NCBI RefSeq assembly: GCF_014337195.1
Contig: NZ_CP060634.1
Span: 620,001 to 684,000, forward strand
DNA from: Qiania dongpingensis
GTDB lineage: Bacteria; Bacillota; Clostridia; Lachnospirales; Lachnospiraceae
Direction: 5' to 3'
Length of the DNA stretch: 64,000 nucleotides
The notes under the pieces are model-generated. The model worked only from the letters and a program-made list of their open reading frames with translations. It had not been told where the DNA came from and did not search any database. Each line of letters starts with the position of its first letter. The stretch's first letter is position 1. Of the stretch, positions 16,954 through 25,061 are shown in pieces. A program made the position numbers and the translations under genes.

Positions 16954-18157
16954 AGTGTTCTCCTTTATCTCTTTTTGCCACATAATAGTGCTCATATGGC
17001 TGCACAACCAGTCCCTCCATCTCCAGATCCACAAGGCAAACCGCCAGATCGGCACTATTTAGTCCCGTTTCGAGGCAGATTCTCTCCATGGATTTGGGTT
17101 CGGAATCCAGACAACTATACACCCTTTCCCAATTTTTATCAAGAGATAACTGATCATTATTAGAAATTCTTAATTTTTTTCCTCCAAGATTCCAGAAGCT
17201 GAGTATATCCTCCGGCTCCGTTAAAAGCTCCGCTCCGTCCTTCAAAAGACTGTTGGTCCCGCAGCTCAAATAATCCCCGGCCCTGCCGGGAACTGCCCAG
17301 ATTTCCTTTCCCTGTTCCAGCGCATAGGATGCGGTGATCAAAGATCCACTCCTCTTCCCCGCCTCCACTATGGCCACACAATCCGACAGACCGCTGATAA
17401 TACGGTTCCTGGCCGGGAAATTCATCGGCAGCGGCCTCATACCCGGCGGATATTCGGAAATCAGTCCTCCGGCTGCCTCCACCTCTCCATACAGGCATCG
17501 ATTTTCCCTGGGATAGACCACATCCGGCCCGCATCCCAAAATACCGAAGGTCCTGCCTTTTCTGTTTTCAGCCCTTAGAGCTCCCCGGTGACCGGCGGCA
17601 TCGATTCCTCTGGCAAGCCCGCTTATGACCTGTATGCCGGCCTCTGCCAGAGCTTTTCCTAAGCCCTCAGCCATGGAACGTCCATAATAGCTGCAGTTCC
17701 GGGAGCCCACTATGGCGGCTGAAGGCATGTCATCGGAAGGAAGGCGGCCTTTTATAAATAAGCCAAGGGGGCGGCCTGGAATGGTCAGAAGACGTTTAGG
17801 ATAATTTTCGTCACATAATGGTACAAATGCAATGCCTTCTTGATCCATATCTTTCAACGCTCTTCGAATCGTATCCGGTTCACGCCCCTCCCGGATATCC
17901 CTTACCGCGCGTTCCAGAATCTTTCCATTATAAAATACATCCGCATCGTCTGTGTCCCCCATGAGTTCCGTCTGTCCGTCCGGCTGTCTCGCCGGCCTGA
18001 GTGCATCCCTCAAGGCTTTCTCCGACGCGTAAAAAATCTCTTCTGGTGTGCCCAGCCGCTGCAGAAGCTGTTCTCTCACTGAAAGAGGTATCTGACTCAG
18101 CCCACAGTACCAATACCAATATTCCCGCTCTGAAAGTACGCTTATTTCTTTTTTCAT
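16901..18157 (-). CDS. dprA: DNA-processing protein DprA
   Basis: A 418-residue DprA/Smf protein that loads RecA onto incoming single-stranded DNA during transformation. Residues 1-85 form a helix-hairpin-helix/SAM-like head. The Rossmann core follows with AIVGSRNCSYYGRSMAEGL, GLARGIDAAGHRGAL, the MNFPARNRIISGLSD block and SGSLITASYALEQGKEIWAVPG. A C-terminal winged-helix (DML1-like) domain covers about 340-405. It sits between comM and topA, the arrangement usual in Firmicutes. The 3' end overlaps topA by 53 bases, longer than is common for this pair. Confidence 0.96.
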   Translation of the reverse strand: MKKEISVLSEREYWYWYCGLSQIPLSVREQLLQRLGTPEEIFYASEKALRDALRPARQPDGQTELMGDTDDADVFYNGKILERAVRDIREGREPDTIRRALKDMDQEGIAFVPLCDENYPKRLLTIPGRPLGLFIKGRLPSDDMPSAAIVGSRNCSYYGRSMAEGLGKALAEAGIQVISGLARGIDAAGHRGALRAENRKGRTFGILGCGPDVVYPRENRCLYGEVEAAGGLISEYPPGMRPLPMNFPARNRIISGLSDCVAIVEAGKRSGSLITASYALEQGKEIWAVPGRAGDYLSCGTNSLLKDGAELLTEPEDILSFWNLGGKKLRISNNDQLSLDKNWERVYSCLDSEPKSMERICLETGLNSADLAVCLVDLEMEGLVVQPYEHYYVAKRDKGEHYGKVSGHCRVPRKSEDN

Positions 18158-18201
18158 AGTTCCTCTTCCTTCCTATATTATATGTCTCAATTTCCATTTT
18201 T

Positions 18202-19728
18202 TTACATTATCTGCAGACTTGGAACCCGGTAAAGGATTGCCTCCTTCAGATGCTTTTTTTCAATAATGACAGCTCCCTCCAAATCTGCGATGGTCCTGGC
18301 CACTCTCAGGACCCTGTGGTATGCTCTTGCGCTCATTTCCATCGTATCAAAGGCTTTTTTCATAAACGCCTCTTCCCGCTCCCCCAATGGACAGTACTCC
18401 AAGATCCTGCCTCCGGGTATGGAGGAATTATAGAGAATATCTGTTCCTTCAAAACGTTCTTTTTGTGCCAGTCTCGCCTTTTCCACCCGTTCCCGGATGG
18501 AGCAGGAGGCTTCCGCGTAACCATTTTTCTCCTGGAGTTCCCGGAATGGAAGCCGGTCTACTGTCACGCTGATATCGATCCTGTCCATCAGAGGACGGGA
18601 TAATTTCCCCAGATACCTTTGTATCTGCGGTATAGAGCATCTGCATTTATTTCTGTCTGGAAAGCAGCCGCACGGACACGGATTCATGGCAGCCACCAGC
18701 ATGAATTTTGCCGGAAATTCATAAGAACCGTACAGCCTGGAGATCACTACCCGTTTTTCTTCCAAGGGCTGGCGCAGAGCCTCCAATGACGCCCGTGACA
18801 TCTCCGGAAGCTCGTCCAGGAACAATACGCCATGGCTTGCTAAAGACAGCTCTCCCGGTCTTGGAACCCGCCCCCCTCCGGTCAGCGCCGCCGGCGTAAC
18901 CGTATGATGAGGCGCCCGGAAAGGCCTTTCCATAAGGAGAGCCGTCCCTTCCGGCATCAGTCCGCAGATGCTGTTGATCCGGCTGATTTCCAAGCTTTCT
19001 GCCAAAGTAAGCCTCGGCAGGATACCCGGTATACATCTGGCGATCAAAGTTTTTCCCACTCCGGGAGGCCCCAGGAGCAGAAGGTTATGCATTCCGGCAG
19101 CGGCAATCTCCGCCGCACGTTTCGCCGTCTCCTGCCCTCTGATATCCTTAAAATCCATACCCGAATAGCTGTCCTCCATGCAGGAGGACAGATCCACATG
19201 CGCTGCTTTTCTCATATCCGGCTCCTTTAAAAGCCTCACCACCTCATTCAGATGTGAAGCGCCGCAGACCCGAATCTTCTGATTCACCGCCCCTTCCTGT
19301 ACATTCCCTTCCGGAACCAGCATTTCATTTAGTCCGGATTCCTGCGCGCAGGCGGCTAAAGCCATAACTCCGGCCACAGGCCGCAGCTCGCCACCCAGCC
19401 CCAGTTCTCCGGCCAGCAGCATTCCTTCCAGATTCTCGGCCGGTATGACTTCCATTGCCGCCAAGACCGCTACCGCCACAGGCAGATCAAATAGAGTTCC
19501 GTCCTTTCTCACATCCGCCGGAGCCAGATTTATGACAATCCTCTTCGGCGGAAGGCGATAGCCCGCGTTTTTCAGCGCCGTCCGCACTCTGGAGGCAGCC
19601 TCCTTTACTTCAGTGGACAGCGCGCCGACCATATCAAAGCTCGGAAGCCCGTCACCCATGTCCGCTTCCACTGTGACCAGCCGCCCTTCCATTCCCTGGA
19701 TGGCGGCGCTATAGACCTTACTGTACAA
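18202..19728 (-). CDS. comM: YifB/ComM-family Mg-chelatase-like AAA+ ATPase
   Basis: A 508-residue protein. I start it at the TTG at 19728, because AAGGAG lies eight bases before it and the family begins with (M)YSKVYSAAIQGM; a GTG 13 codons upstream lacks a site. An N-terminal Lon-like domain (residues 1-170) is followed by the AAA+ core: Walker A GPPGVGKTLIARCIPG near 208, Walker B GVLFLDELPEMSR near 285, and the cysteine-rich MNPCPCGCFPDRNKCRCS insertion near 345. In transformable bacteria ComM promotes branch migration of recombination intermediates. It is the first gene of comM-dprA-topA. Confidence 0.94.
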   Translation of the reverse strand: MYSKVYSAAIQGMEGRLVTVEADMGDGLPSFDMVGALSTEVKEAASRVRTALKNAGYRLPPKRIVINLAPADVRKDGTLFDLPVAVAVLAAMEVIPAENLEGMLLAGELGLGGELRPVAGVMALAACAQESGLNEMLVPEGNVQEGAVNQKIRVCGASHLNEVVRLLKEPDMRKAAHVDLSSCMEDSYSGMDFKDIRGQETAKRAAEIAAAGMHNLLLLGPPGVGKTLIARCIPGILPRLTLAESLEISRINSICGLMPEGTALLMERPFRAPHHTVTPAALTGGGRVPRPGELSLASHGVLFLDELPEMSRASLEALRQPLEEKRVVISRLYGSYEFPAKFMLVAAMNPCPCGCFPDRNKCRCSIPQIQRYLGKLSRPLMDRIDISVTVDRLPFRELQEKNGYAEASCSIRERVEKARLAQKERFEGTDILYNSSIPGGRILEYCPLGEREEAFMKKAFDTMEMSARAYHRVLRVARTIADLEGAVIIEKKHLKEAILYRVPSLQIM

Positions 19729-19850
19729 ATAATCCACTCCTTTCCAAATTTCAACGATGGATTTCACAAAAATTTATTTGTTTTACTCTGTGCATTAACG
19801 TTTATTGGAAAATAAAAGAAAGTTTAAGAATGTATCAAAGATCAGATCGA

Positions 19851-19879
19851 GAAATATCAGAATTAGATTCGGTTGTCAA
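19851..19879 (-). promoter_or_regulatory. Probable promoter of comM-dprA-topA
   Basis: TTGACA (19874-19879 on the minus strand) with a 17-base spacer to a weak -10, TATTTC (19851-19856). It lies immediately outside the boundary of the 0.73-kb repeat that starts at 19883. Confidence 0.45.
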
Positions 19880-19882
19880 AAA

Positions 19883-20614
19883 GTATACCTTTGAATACTT
19901 ATAAAACAAATTTATCTTATGAATCAGATGAGACAGGAGGAAATCCGATTCCATCCAGGCGGCTCGCTGGCAGCCGTAACCAGAATTTTTACGGCCTCCA
20001 GTCGGTCCTTTCCAACTGACATGGATAAATCGATATTTTTCCATGTCAGATTCCAACAAAAATCCGCATGATATGCGATTTTTGCCTCCCTGTGTCCGGG
20101 AATATTCTGCTAACGCCCTTGCGGCGCTTGCCTTACGATGGAATCGAATCATTCCTCCTGCTCCTCTTTCCGCACCGGAATAAGGCTTCCGCGTGTTTTG
20201 AAAACCATTGGAGCGGACACTGCAGCCCGCTGCGGTACGCGCGCGGGCCGTGTGGATATCCAATCCTTTTCTGGAATCTAAGAAACAGAGTTTATCCAAT
20301 GTTGTGCGGCAGGCAGGGCACCGGCAGAAAGATTCCGGGCTGGCCTAAAGGTGAGCGCCGCAGGGCAGCGGCCGGTGTTCCCCAGGCGGAGGGAGGCAGA
20401 AACGAAAAATACCGATTCCGTTTCTGAGCGAACCGGAGGCGGGAAATTATAAAAATTTTCTGCCGACATGTGAGCGGTACTCCCGGAGCGGGGATAAAGC
20501 GGCTTCTGCATCGCCAGTGAACCGAAATCGTGACGGCCAGGAACTTCTGCCGGTGTCTAACTGGGGCTTGGTCATAGCTTATTAAGAATGATTCCAAAAA
20601 GTGTTTTATATCAT
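19883..20614. repeat. Dispersed 0.73-kb repeat, copy 1
   Basis: This fills most of the gene-free stretch between comM and the alpha/beta hydrolase gene. It aligns end to end, in the same orientation, with 61732-62467: both start with GTATACCTT and end with AAAAAGT.TTTT.TATCAT. By eye, long identical blocks alternate with substitutions and small indels. Hairpins kept in both copies include CTGACATGG/CCATGTCAG (around 20015-20048), a CGCAT/ATGCG stem (around 20066-20084) and CAGAAACG/CGTTTCTG (around 20397-20428). No long frame is shared between the copies because indels break them; the only shared small frame is a minus-strand one at 19924-20022 (32 codons, MSVGKDRLEAVKILVTAASE...). It could be a structured RNA, a non-autonomous mobile element or a decayed gene. 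Confidence 0.85.
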
Positions 20615-20678
20615 ACCCAAGGGCATCCCTTAATTCAAGCCCTACGGGCAGGCGCACTTCGTGCGGTAAGGTATACCC
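20613..20678 (-). repeat. 60-bp palindromic repeat unit, copy adjoining the 0.73-kb element
   Basis: On the minus strand the unit reads TATACCTTACCGCACGAAGT..., followed by GCCTGCCC, AGGGCTTGAATT and AAGGGATGCCCTTGGGTAT. It contains nested short palindromes (GCAC-GAA-GTGC and GCCC-x3-GGGC). It abuts the end of the large repeat at 20614. The other copies are at 37040-37114 and 61673-61740. Confidence 0.85.
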
Positions 20679-20719
20679 TTTGAACCAGTCTTGTAAGTCA
20701 CTGTTTTCCGCCGGATTGT

Positions 20720-21679
20720 TCAATGCTTTGTTATCTCTTCCACAGCGGCATCCATCCATGCTTTAATATCTTCAAATACAACGCTTCTGTCCAGTTCGTT
20801 GAGGATTTCATGGCGGTCTCCCGGATAGAGCTTCATCTGGACATGATGAAAACCCATGGACTGAAACTGCTTATAGCAGGCCCTGACCCCTTTTCCGTAG
20901 TTTCCCACAGGATCTTCTTCTCCTGACACCATCAAGATCGGAAGCTCCCGATTCATATTGCCGAAATCTTTTTTCTTCGCCAAGTCCACCAGAATGGTAA
21001 AGAAATCTCTATACGCCCCCGCTGTAAAAATAAAGGTGCAGAAAGGATCCCTGCAGTATGCGTCCACCGACTCTTCATTCTGGCTCAGCCAGTCATTCTC
21101 CGTCCGATGCTCCGGAATGCGCTTGTTATTTCCGCCTAAGGTCATCTTATAAAGAAGACGGCTCCTGTAGCGGCTGCCCTTTATCCTGCAGATGATCTCA
21201 GCCAGGCACTTTCCTGTGGCAACAAGAGGCAGTCCCATATATCCGGTCCCCATGATGACGGCTCCATCCACTTTTCGGCTGCATCTGGTCAAATATTTTC
21301 TCGTAAAGAATGAACCCATGCTGTGTCCCATGATATAGAGCGGCACATCCGGCCACAATTCCCTGGCTTTACATGTCAGACGGTAAATATCACCGATTAC
21401 ATGGCGATCCCCGTCTTTCTCAGAAAAATACCCCAGCTCTTCCTCCGAGGACGCCGTCTTTCCATGGCCCAGATGATCATGGCCGATCACTGCGTATCCT
21501 CTTTCCGCCAGATAAGAAGCAAATTCATCATACCGCTCCACGTACTCCACCATACCGTGCACAATCTGAAGCACCGCCTTTACATGTAAATCCACCGGCT
21601 CCCATTTAATACAATGGAGCATCTGCCCCGAATCGCCCGACTTCAAAAAAAACTCTTCTTTTCTTACCTTAGCCTCCAT
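20720..21679 (-). CDS. Alpha/beta hydrolase (monoacylglycerol lipase / lysophospholipase type)
   Basis: A 319-residue serine hydrolase of the Hydrolase_4 (PldB/MGL-like) group. The oxyanion region is VLQIVHGMVEYVERYDEFA, GHDHLGHGKT precedes it in the fold, and the nucleophile elbow is GHSMGSFF near residue 118. The catalytic acid is likely in SGEEDPVGN near 250 and the histidine in YPGDRHEIL near 286. No signal peptide is present, so it should act in the cytoplasm or at the inner membrane face on acyl-glycerols or similar esters. It is a single gene divergent from the lipoprotein gene, and downstream it reads toward the repeat at 20613. Confidence 0.88.
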   Translation of the reverse strand: MEAKVRKEEFFLKSGDSGQMLHCIKWEPVDLHVKAVLQIVHGMVEYVERYDEFASYLAERGYAVIGHDHLGHGKTASSEEELGYFSEKDGDRHVIGDIYRLTCKARELWPDVPLYIMGHSMGSFFTRKYLTRCSRKVDGAVIMGTGYMGLPLVATGKCLAEIICRIKGSRYRSRLLYKMTLGGNNKRIPEHRTENDWLSQNEESVDAYCRDPFCTFIFTAGAYRDFFTILVDLAKKKDFGNMNRELPILMVSGEEDPVGNYGKGVRACYKQFQSMGFHHVQMKLYPGDRHEILNELDRSVVFEDIKAWMDAAVEEITKH

Positions 21680-21776
21680 TGAATCCGCTTCCTTCCTGTC
21701 TTTTTAAATCCATCCTTTACCTGTGTTTTTATTTTAATACTTTCCTCCTCCCATGACAAGCCAGAGATTATTTTTC

Positions 21777-21805
21777 TTGCAACACTTTTCATTTCCGGAT
21801 ACACT
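21777..21805 (+). promoter_or_regulatory. Promoter of the lipoprotein gene
   Basis: TTGCAA (21777-21782), 17 bases, TACACT (21800-21805), about 47 bases before the TTG start. Confidence 0.55.
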
Positions 21806-21852
21806 ACTTTTATGAAGGATTATCATGCATCAATCATTAAGGAGGATTATCA

Positions 21853-22731
21853 TTGAAAACTCATACTAAAATGAAACGATGGAAAGCGGGATTCTTCCTT
21901 GTGCTGGCCGGATGTCTTTTCCTTTCCGGCTGCGGCAAAAAGACGGAGGAACCGGAAACCACTGAAACCATGAAACCGGCGGGCAGCGAGGCCGCTTCTC
22001 CTAAGTCGGAAGAAGCGCTCCGGGCCATGTATCTGACTTCTCCTGATGGGCAGATCTACTTTGTGGACATCCATAACGGTACCTTTTTCACTGCTCCAAT
22101 CCCGGAAGAATTATACGATGCTTCTGGAACCCCCCTGTCTTCTGAGAACCTGAGCGCCGGATATATTCTGGATATCTATGGAAACGGCATCATGCTGGAA
22201 AGCTATCCAGGACAGTATCCCGGCGTTACCAAAATGGCGGTGGTAAAAGAGGGGACTGCGGAAGACGCTGCCGTCTATCAGCACCTGATAGACGAAATTT
22301 ATACGGAGCCGGATCCCAGTCAGCCGGCCTCCCTCAACCTGGAGTACCGCACTGAGCAGGCTGCTGTGGCAGTCATGCTGACCAGAGGGAATTATACCTG
22401 GAGCTACACAGACAAAAACGGGGAAAAGCAGCAAGTAACAGCCTGCGGCTCCCATATCCTCCAATGGGGAGAATTAGCGGATGTCTCCCTGGAGAGCGGT
22501 ACGAAACTGACTTTGTCCGGTTCTCCAAAGCCGGATTCTGTCATGGTCACCAGATGGCCTGTGGATTTATGGAAATCCGGTTCTGCCGACACATCTTCCC
22601 AGGAAGAAACTGTAGAAATCTCTCAGGAGGACGGCGTTTTCTGCATCCCCTCATCCGACCCGGGCTACGTCTATCTGATAGAAGCCACATGGCCTGAGGG
22701 AACTGTAGAATTTGGCTTCTATACAAAGTAA
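21853..22731 (+). CDS. Predicted lipoprotein of unknown function
   Basis: A 292-residue secreted protein. I start at the TTG at 21853, seven bases after GGAGG; an ATG at 21871 is the alternative. The signal peptide is KMKRWKAGFFLVLAGCLFLS with lipobox LSGC, so the mature protein would be anchored to the outer face of the membrane at that cysteine. A Glu/Thr/Pro-rich linker (KKTEEPETTETMKP) follows. The remainder is beta-rich with no transmembrane segment and no family I can name; the segment YLTSPDGQIYFVDIHNGTFF recurs in clostridial lipoproteins. It precedes the carbamate-kinase-like gene by 111 bases, but that gene has its own promoter elements. Confidence 0.75.
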   Translation: MKTHTKMKRWKAGFFLVLAGCLFLSGCGKKTEEPETTETMKPAGSEAASPKSEEALRAMYLTSPDGQIYFVDIHNGTFFTAPIPEELYDASGTPLSSENLSAGYILDIYGNGIMLESYPGQYPGVTKMAVVKEGTAEDAAVYQHLIDEIYTEPDPSQPASLNLEYRTEQAAVAVMLTRGNYTWSYTDKNGEKQQVTACGSHILQWGELADVSLESGTKLTLSGSPKPDSVMVTRWPVDLWKSGSADTSSQEETVEISQEDGVFCIPSSDPGYVYLIEATWPEGTVEFGFYTK

Positions 22732-22770
22732 ACTTTGCCTGAAATACTATGAAAATCGGATAAGTCATGG

Positions 22771-22776
22771 TATAAT
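22771..22776 (+). promoter_or_regulatory. Extended -10 promoter for the carbamate-kinase-like gene
   Basis: TGGTATAAT (22768-22776) is an extended -10 motif (TGnTATAAT), which can work without a clear -35. The predicted transcript would begin at about 22783, at the foot of a hairpin. Confidence 0.55.
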
Positions 22777-22781
22777 CTAGT

Positions 22782-22819
22782 CAGCGTCAGTTGACAAGAG
22801 CACGGACGCTGTTCTTTTT
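22782..22819 (+). terminator. Hairpin plus T-run in the leader of the carbamate-kinase-like gene
   Basis: CAGCGTC (22782-22788) pairs with GACGCTG (22805-22811) and is followed by TTCTTTTT. It could terminate the upstream lipoprotein transcript. However, it lies just after the -10 element, so it would also form the extreme 5' end of the next transcript and could act as an attenuator. Confidence 0.5.
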
Positions 22820-22842
22820 AATACAGAAATGAGGGGATTACC

Positions 22843-23778
22843 ATGAATGAAAAAAAGATTGTAGTTGCCCTGGGCAGAAATGCTTTCGGCACTTTGTTCC
22901 CGGAACAGAAAAAAGCTGTTGCAAAAGCCGCCAGTGCGATCGCCGATCTGGTGGAAGAACGATATCAGATCGCCATTACGTTCAGCAACGGCCCCCAGGT
23001 GGGTATGCTTCACACTGCCATGACGGAATTCAGCCGTCTCTCGCCGGAATATACCGTAGCTCCCATGTCCGTATGCGGCGCACTGAGCCAGGGATACATC
23101 GGGTACGATCTGCAGAATGCCATCCGGACTGAACTCTTAGACCGCGGCATCTTTAAACCAGTTTCCACTGTTATCACACAGGTGCGGGTGGATCCGTTTG
23201 ACGAGGCTTTCAGCGAACCGTCCAAGGTGATCGGACGGTATATGAGTGAAGATGAGGCCAACGCAGAAGTGGCAAAAGGCAATTATGTGGTCAAAGAAGA
23301 AAAAGGATACCGCAGAATCGTTGCCGCTCCCAAACCCATCGATATATACGAGATAGACGCCATTCGGGCGCTGCTTGACGCCAACCAGCTTGTAATCGCG
23401 GCAGGCGGCGGCGGGATACCTGTACTTCAGCAGGGCACCAGGCTGAAAGGGGCCAGCGCGGTCATTGAAAAGGATCTGACGGCCGCCCGTATGGCCGATA
23501 TGGTGGATGCTTCTGTCCTCCTCTTCCTGACAGGGACGGAAAAGGTCGCATTAAACTATCGGAAGCCTGACGAGATATTCCTGGATCATCTTACTGTAGA
23601 AGAAGCCAGAAAGTATATGGAGGAAGGCCAATTTGAAGCCGGATCCATGCTTCCGAAGATTGAAGCTTCCATTGAATTTGTTTCCGCGTGTCCCGACCGA
23701 AAGGCAGTCATCACGGATCTGTCCAAGGCTAAAGAAGGACTCTCCGGTAAAACCGGGACTGTCATCACCGCCGTTTAA
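22843..23778 (+). CDS. Carbamate kinase family protein with altered GGN and HGN motifs
   Basis: A 311-residue amino-acid-kinase-fold protein most like carbamate kinase (ADP + carbamoyl phosphate to ATP + carbamate), especially the YqeA type. The phrases PMSVCGALSQGYIGYDLQNA, APKPIDIYEIDAI, IAAGGGGIPVL, ASAVIEKDLTAARMAD and GSMLPKIEASI are all family hallmarks. Two substrate-loop motifs differ: the usual ALGGNA is ALGRNA (Arg at residue 12) and the usual THGNGPQVG is TFSNGPQVG (F47, S48). No arginine deiminase or ornithine carbamoyltransferase gene is nearby. Activity as a carbamate kinase is therefore likely from the fold but open to question. Confidence 0.85.
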   Translation: MNEKKIVVALGRNAFGTLFPEQKKAVAKAASAIADLVEERYQIAITFSNGPQVGMLHTAMTEFSRLSPEYTVAPMSVCGALSQGYIGYDLQNAIRTELLDRGIFKPVSTVITQVRVDPFDEAFSEPSKVIGRYMSEDEANAEVAKGNYVVKEEKGYRRIVAAPKPIDIYEIDAIRALLDANQLVIAAGGGGIPVLQQGTRLKGASAVIEKDLTAARMADMVDASVLLFLTGTEKVALNYRKPDEIFLDHLTVEEARKYMEEGQFEAGSMLPKIEASIEFVSACPDRKAVITDLSKAKEGLSGKTGTVITAV

Positions 23779-23809
23779 ATTCGGTCAGAAATAATCTCTG
23801 TAACCTAAG

Positions 23810-23846
23810 ACTCCCCGCAAGGCAGCTTTCCTGCTTTGCGGGGAGT
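23810..23846. terminator. Bidirectional terminator between the carbamate-kinase-like gene and the aminotransferase operon
   Basis: A stem ACTCCCCGCAA / TTGCGGGGAGT with about 15 bases between the arms and a T-rich tail, placed between convergent stops at 23778 and 23852. Confidence 0.85.
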
Positions 23847-23851
23847 TTCTT

Positions 23852-25036
23852 TTACTGGTACTGCTCCGACAGCTTCCGGAACGCATCCAAAGACCGTTCA
23901 ATCATCTCCGTCTGCACACAATAGGCAATCCTCACATGTCCCGGGCATCCGAAATCATCTCCCGGAACCAGGAGGATATCAAACTCCTTTGCCTTCTCAC
24001 AAAAGGCGTTGGCATCCGGCTCCAGGGATCTGGGGAACAGATAGAAAGCGCCGTCCGGCTTCACACACGTATATCCCATCTCTGTCAGGGCATTATACAG
24101 CAGATCTCTGTTTCTCCTGTATATGGTGACATCGGAGGTCTTTCCCACACATTCTCCGACCACCCGCTGGAACAGGCTGGGCGCATTCACATATCCGAGT
24201 ACGCGGCCCGCTCCGCAGACCGCCGCATAAGCGGCTTTCTGATCCTCCATCTCATCGGGAACCACCACATATCCGATTCTTTCTCCCGGCAGCGACAGGG
24301 ACTTGCTGTAAGAATAACACACAAAGGTATTTTCATAGTACTTGGTCAGATAAGGGACCTTTACATTTCCATAGACAATCTCCCGGTAAGGCTCATCGGA
24401 AATCAGATAAATGGCATGGCCATATTCTTCTGATTTTCTCTTCATGAGCTCTGTCAGCTTAAGGATCGTGTCTTCGGAATAGACGGCTCCAGAAGGATTG
24501 TTGGGAGAATTGACAATGACCGCTTTTGTTTTAGGACCAAGAAGTTTCTCAAATTCATCAAAATGAATCTGGAAGCTGTCGGTATCCGCCGGCGCCACCA
24601 GGAGCTTTGCCCCCGTTCCCTCCGCAAAAACTTTATATTCCGGAAAATAAGGGGCAAACGTGATGAATTCGTCTCCCTCTTCCGCCAATGCCTTGAAACA
24701 TATGCAAAGGGAGGCCGCGGCTCCAACCGTCATATACAGATTGTCCGCATGAAAATGGGTTCCGTGAGCTCTGTTTATGGACCCGGCAATGCGGCTTCTC
24801 ACTCCTGCATCCCCCTGGGCGCTGGTGTATCCGTGAAGCGCCGCCGATTCCTCTGTGGTCACCAGTTTCAGAATATTGTCCTCCACAGCCTGAGGCGCCG
24901 GAACATTGGGATTTCCCAAACTGAAATCAAAGACATTTTCTGCTCCCACTTCAGCCGCACGCTTTTTTCCAAACTCAAATATCTCACGGATCGTAGAGCG
25001 TCTGCTCCCGAGCTCAACCATCTTCTCTGCAAACAT
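23852..25036 (-). CDS. Pyridoxal-phosphate-dependent aminotransferase, class I/II
   Basis: A 394-residue fold-type I aminotransferase. I start at the ATG at 25036, nine bases after GAGGAGG; an ATG at 25045 abuts the ribosome site and is unlikely. The motif FSLGNPNVPAP is near residue 40, IVNSPNNPSGAVY near 170, and the PLP lysine is probably in CYSYSKSLSLPGERIGYV near 235. Enzymes of this shape act on aspartate or other amino acids with 2-oxoglutarate. It is last in the metallophosphoesterase-scpA-scpB-proC-aminotransferase series and 25 bases after a second, unrelated aminotransferase. The substrate is not certain. Confidence 0.88.
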   Translation of the reverse strand: MFAEKMVELGSRRSTIREIFEFGKKRAAEVGAENVFDFSLGNPNVPAPQAVEDNILKLVTTEESAALHGYTSAQGDAGVRSRIAGSINRAHGTHFHADNLYMTVGAAASLCICFKALAEEGDEFITFAPYFPEYKVFAEGTGAKLLVAPADTDSFQIHFDEFEKLLGPKTKAVIVNSPNNPSGAVYSEDTILKLTELMKRKSEEYGHAIYLISDEPYREIVYGNVKVPYLTKYYENTFVCYSYSKSLSLPGERIGYVVVPDEMEDQKAAYAAVCGAGRVLGYVNAPSLFQRVVGECVGKTSDVTIYRRNRDLLYNALTEMGYTCVKPDGAFYLFPRSLEPDANAFCEKAKEFDILLVPGDDFGCPGHVRIAYCVQTEMIERSLDAFRKLSEQYQ

Positions 25037-25061
25037 CGCTGTCATCCTCCTCTTTTTTCCG

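Noticed and set aside
19835..20299. A 154-codon minus-strand frame inside large repeat copy 1 as a protein gene
   Set aside because: The equivalent region in copy 2 is broken by frame changes, so the frame is not conserved between the copies.
19883..20614. Large repeat as a group II intron, RNase P RNA or insertion sequence
   Set aside because: No domain V-like hairpin or reverse transcriptase, no RNase P core pattern, and no transposase frame or clear terminal inverted repeats were found.
20292..20759. A 155-codon minus-strand frame overlapping the end of the alpha/beta hydrolase gene
   Set aside because: It runs through the palindromic unit and the large repeat, has no ribosome site and diverges in copy 2.
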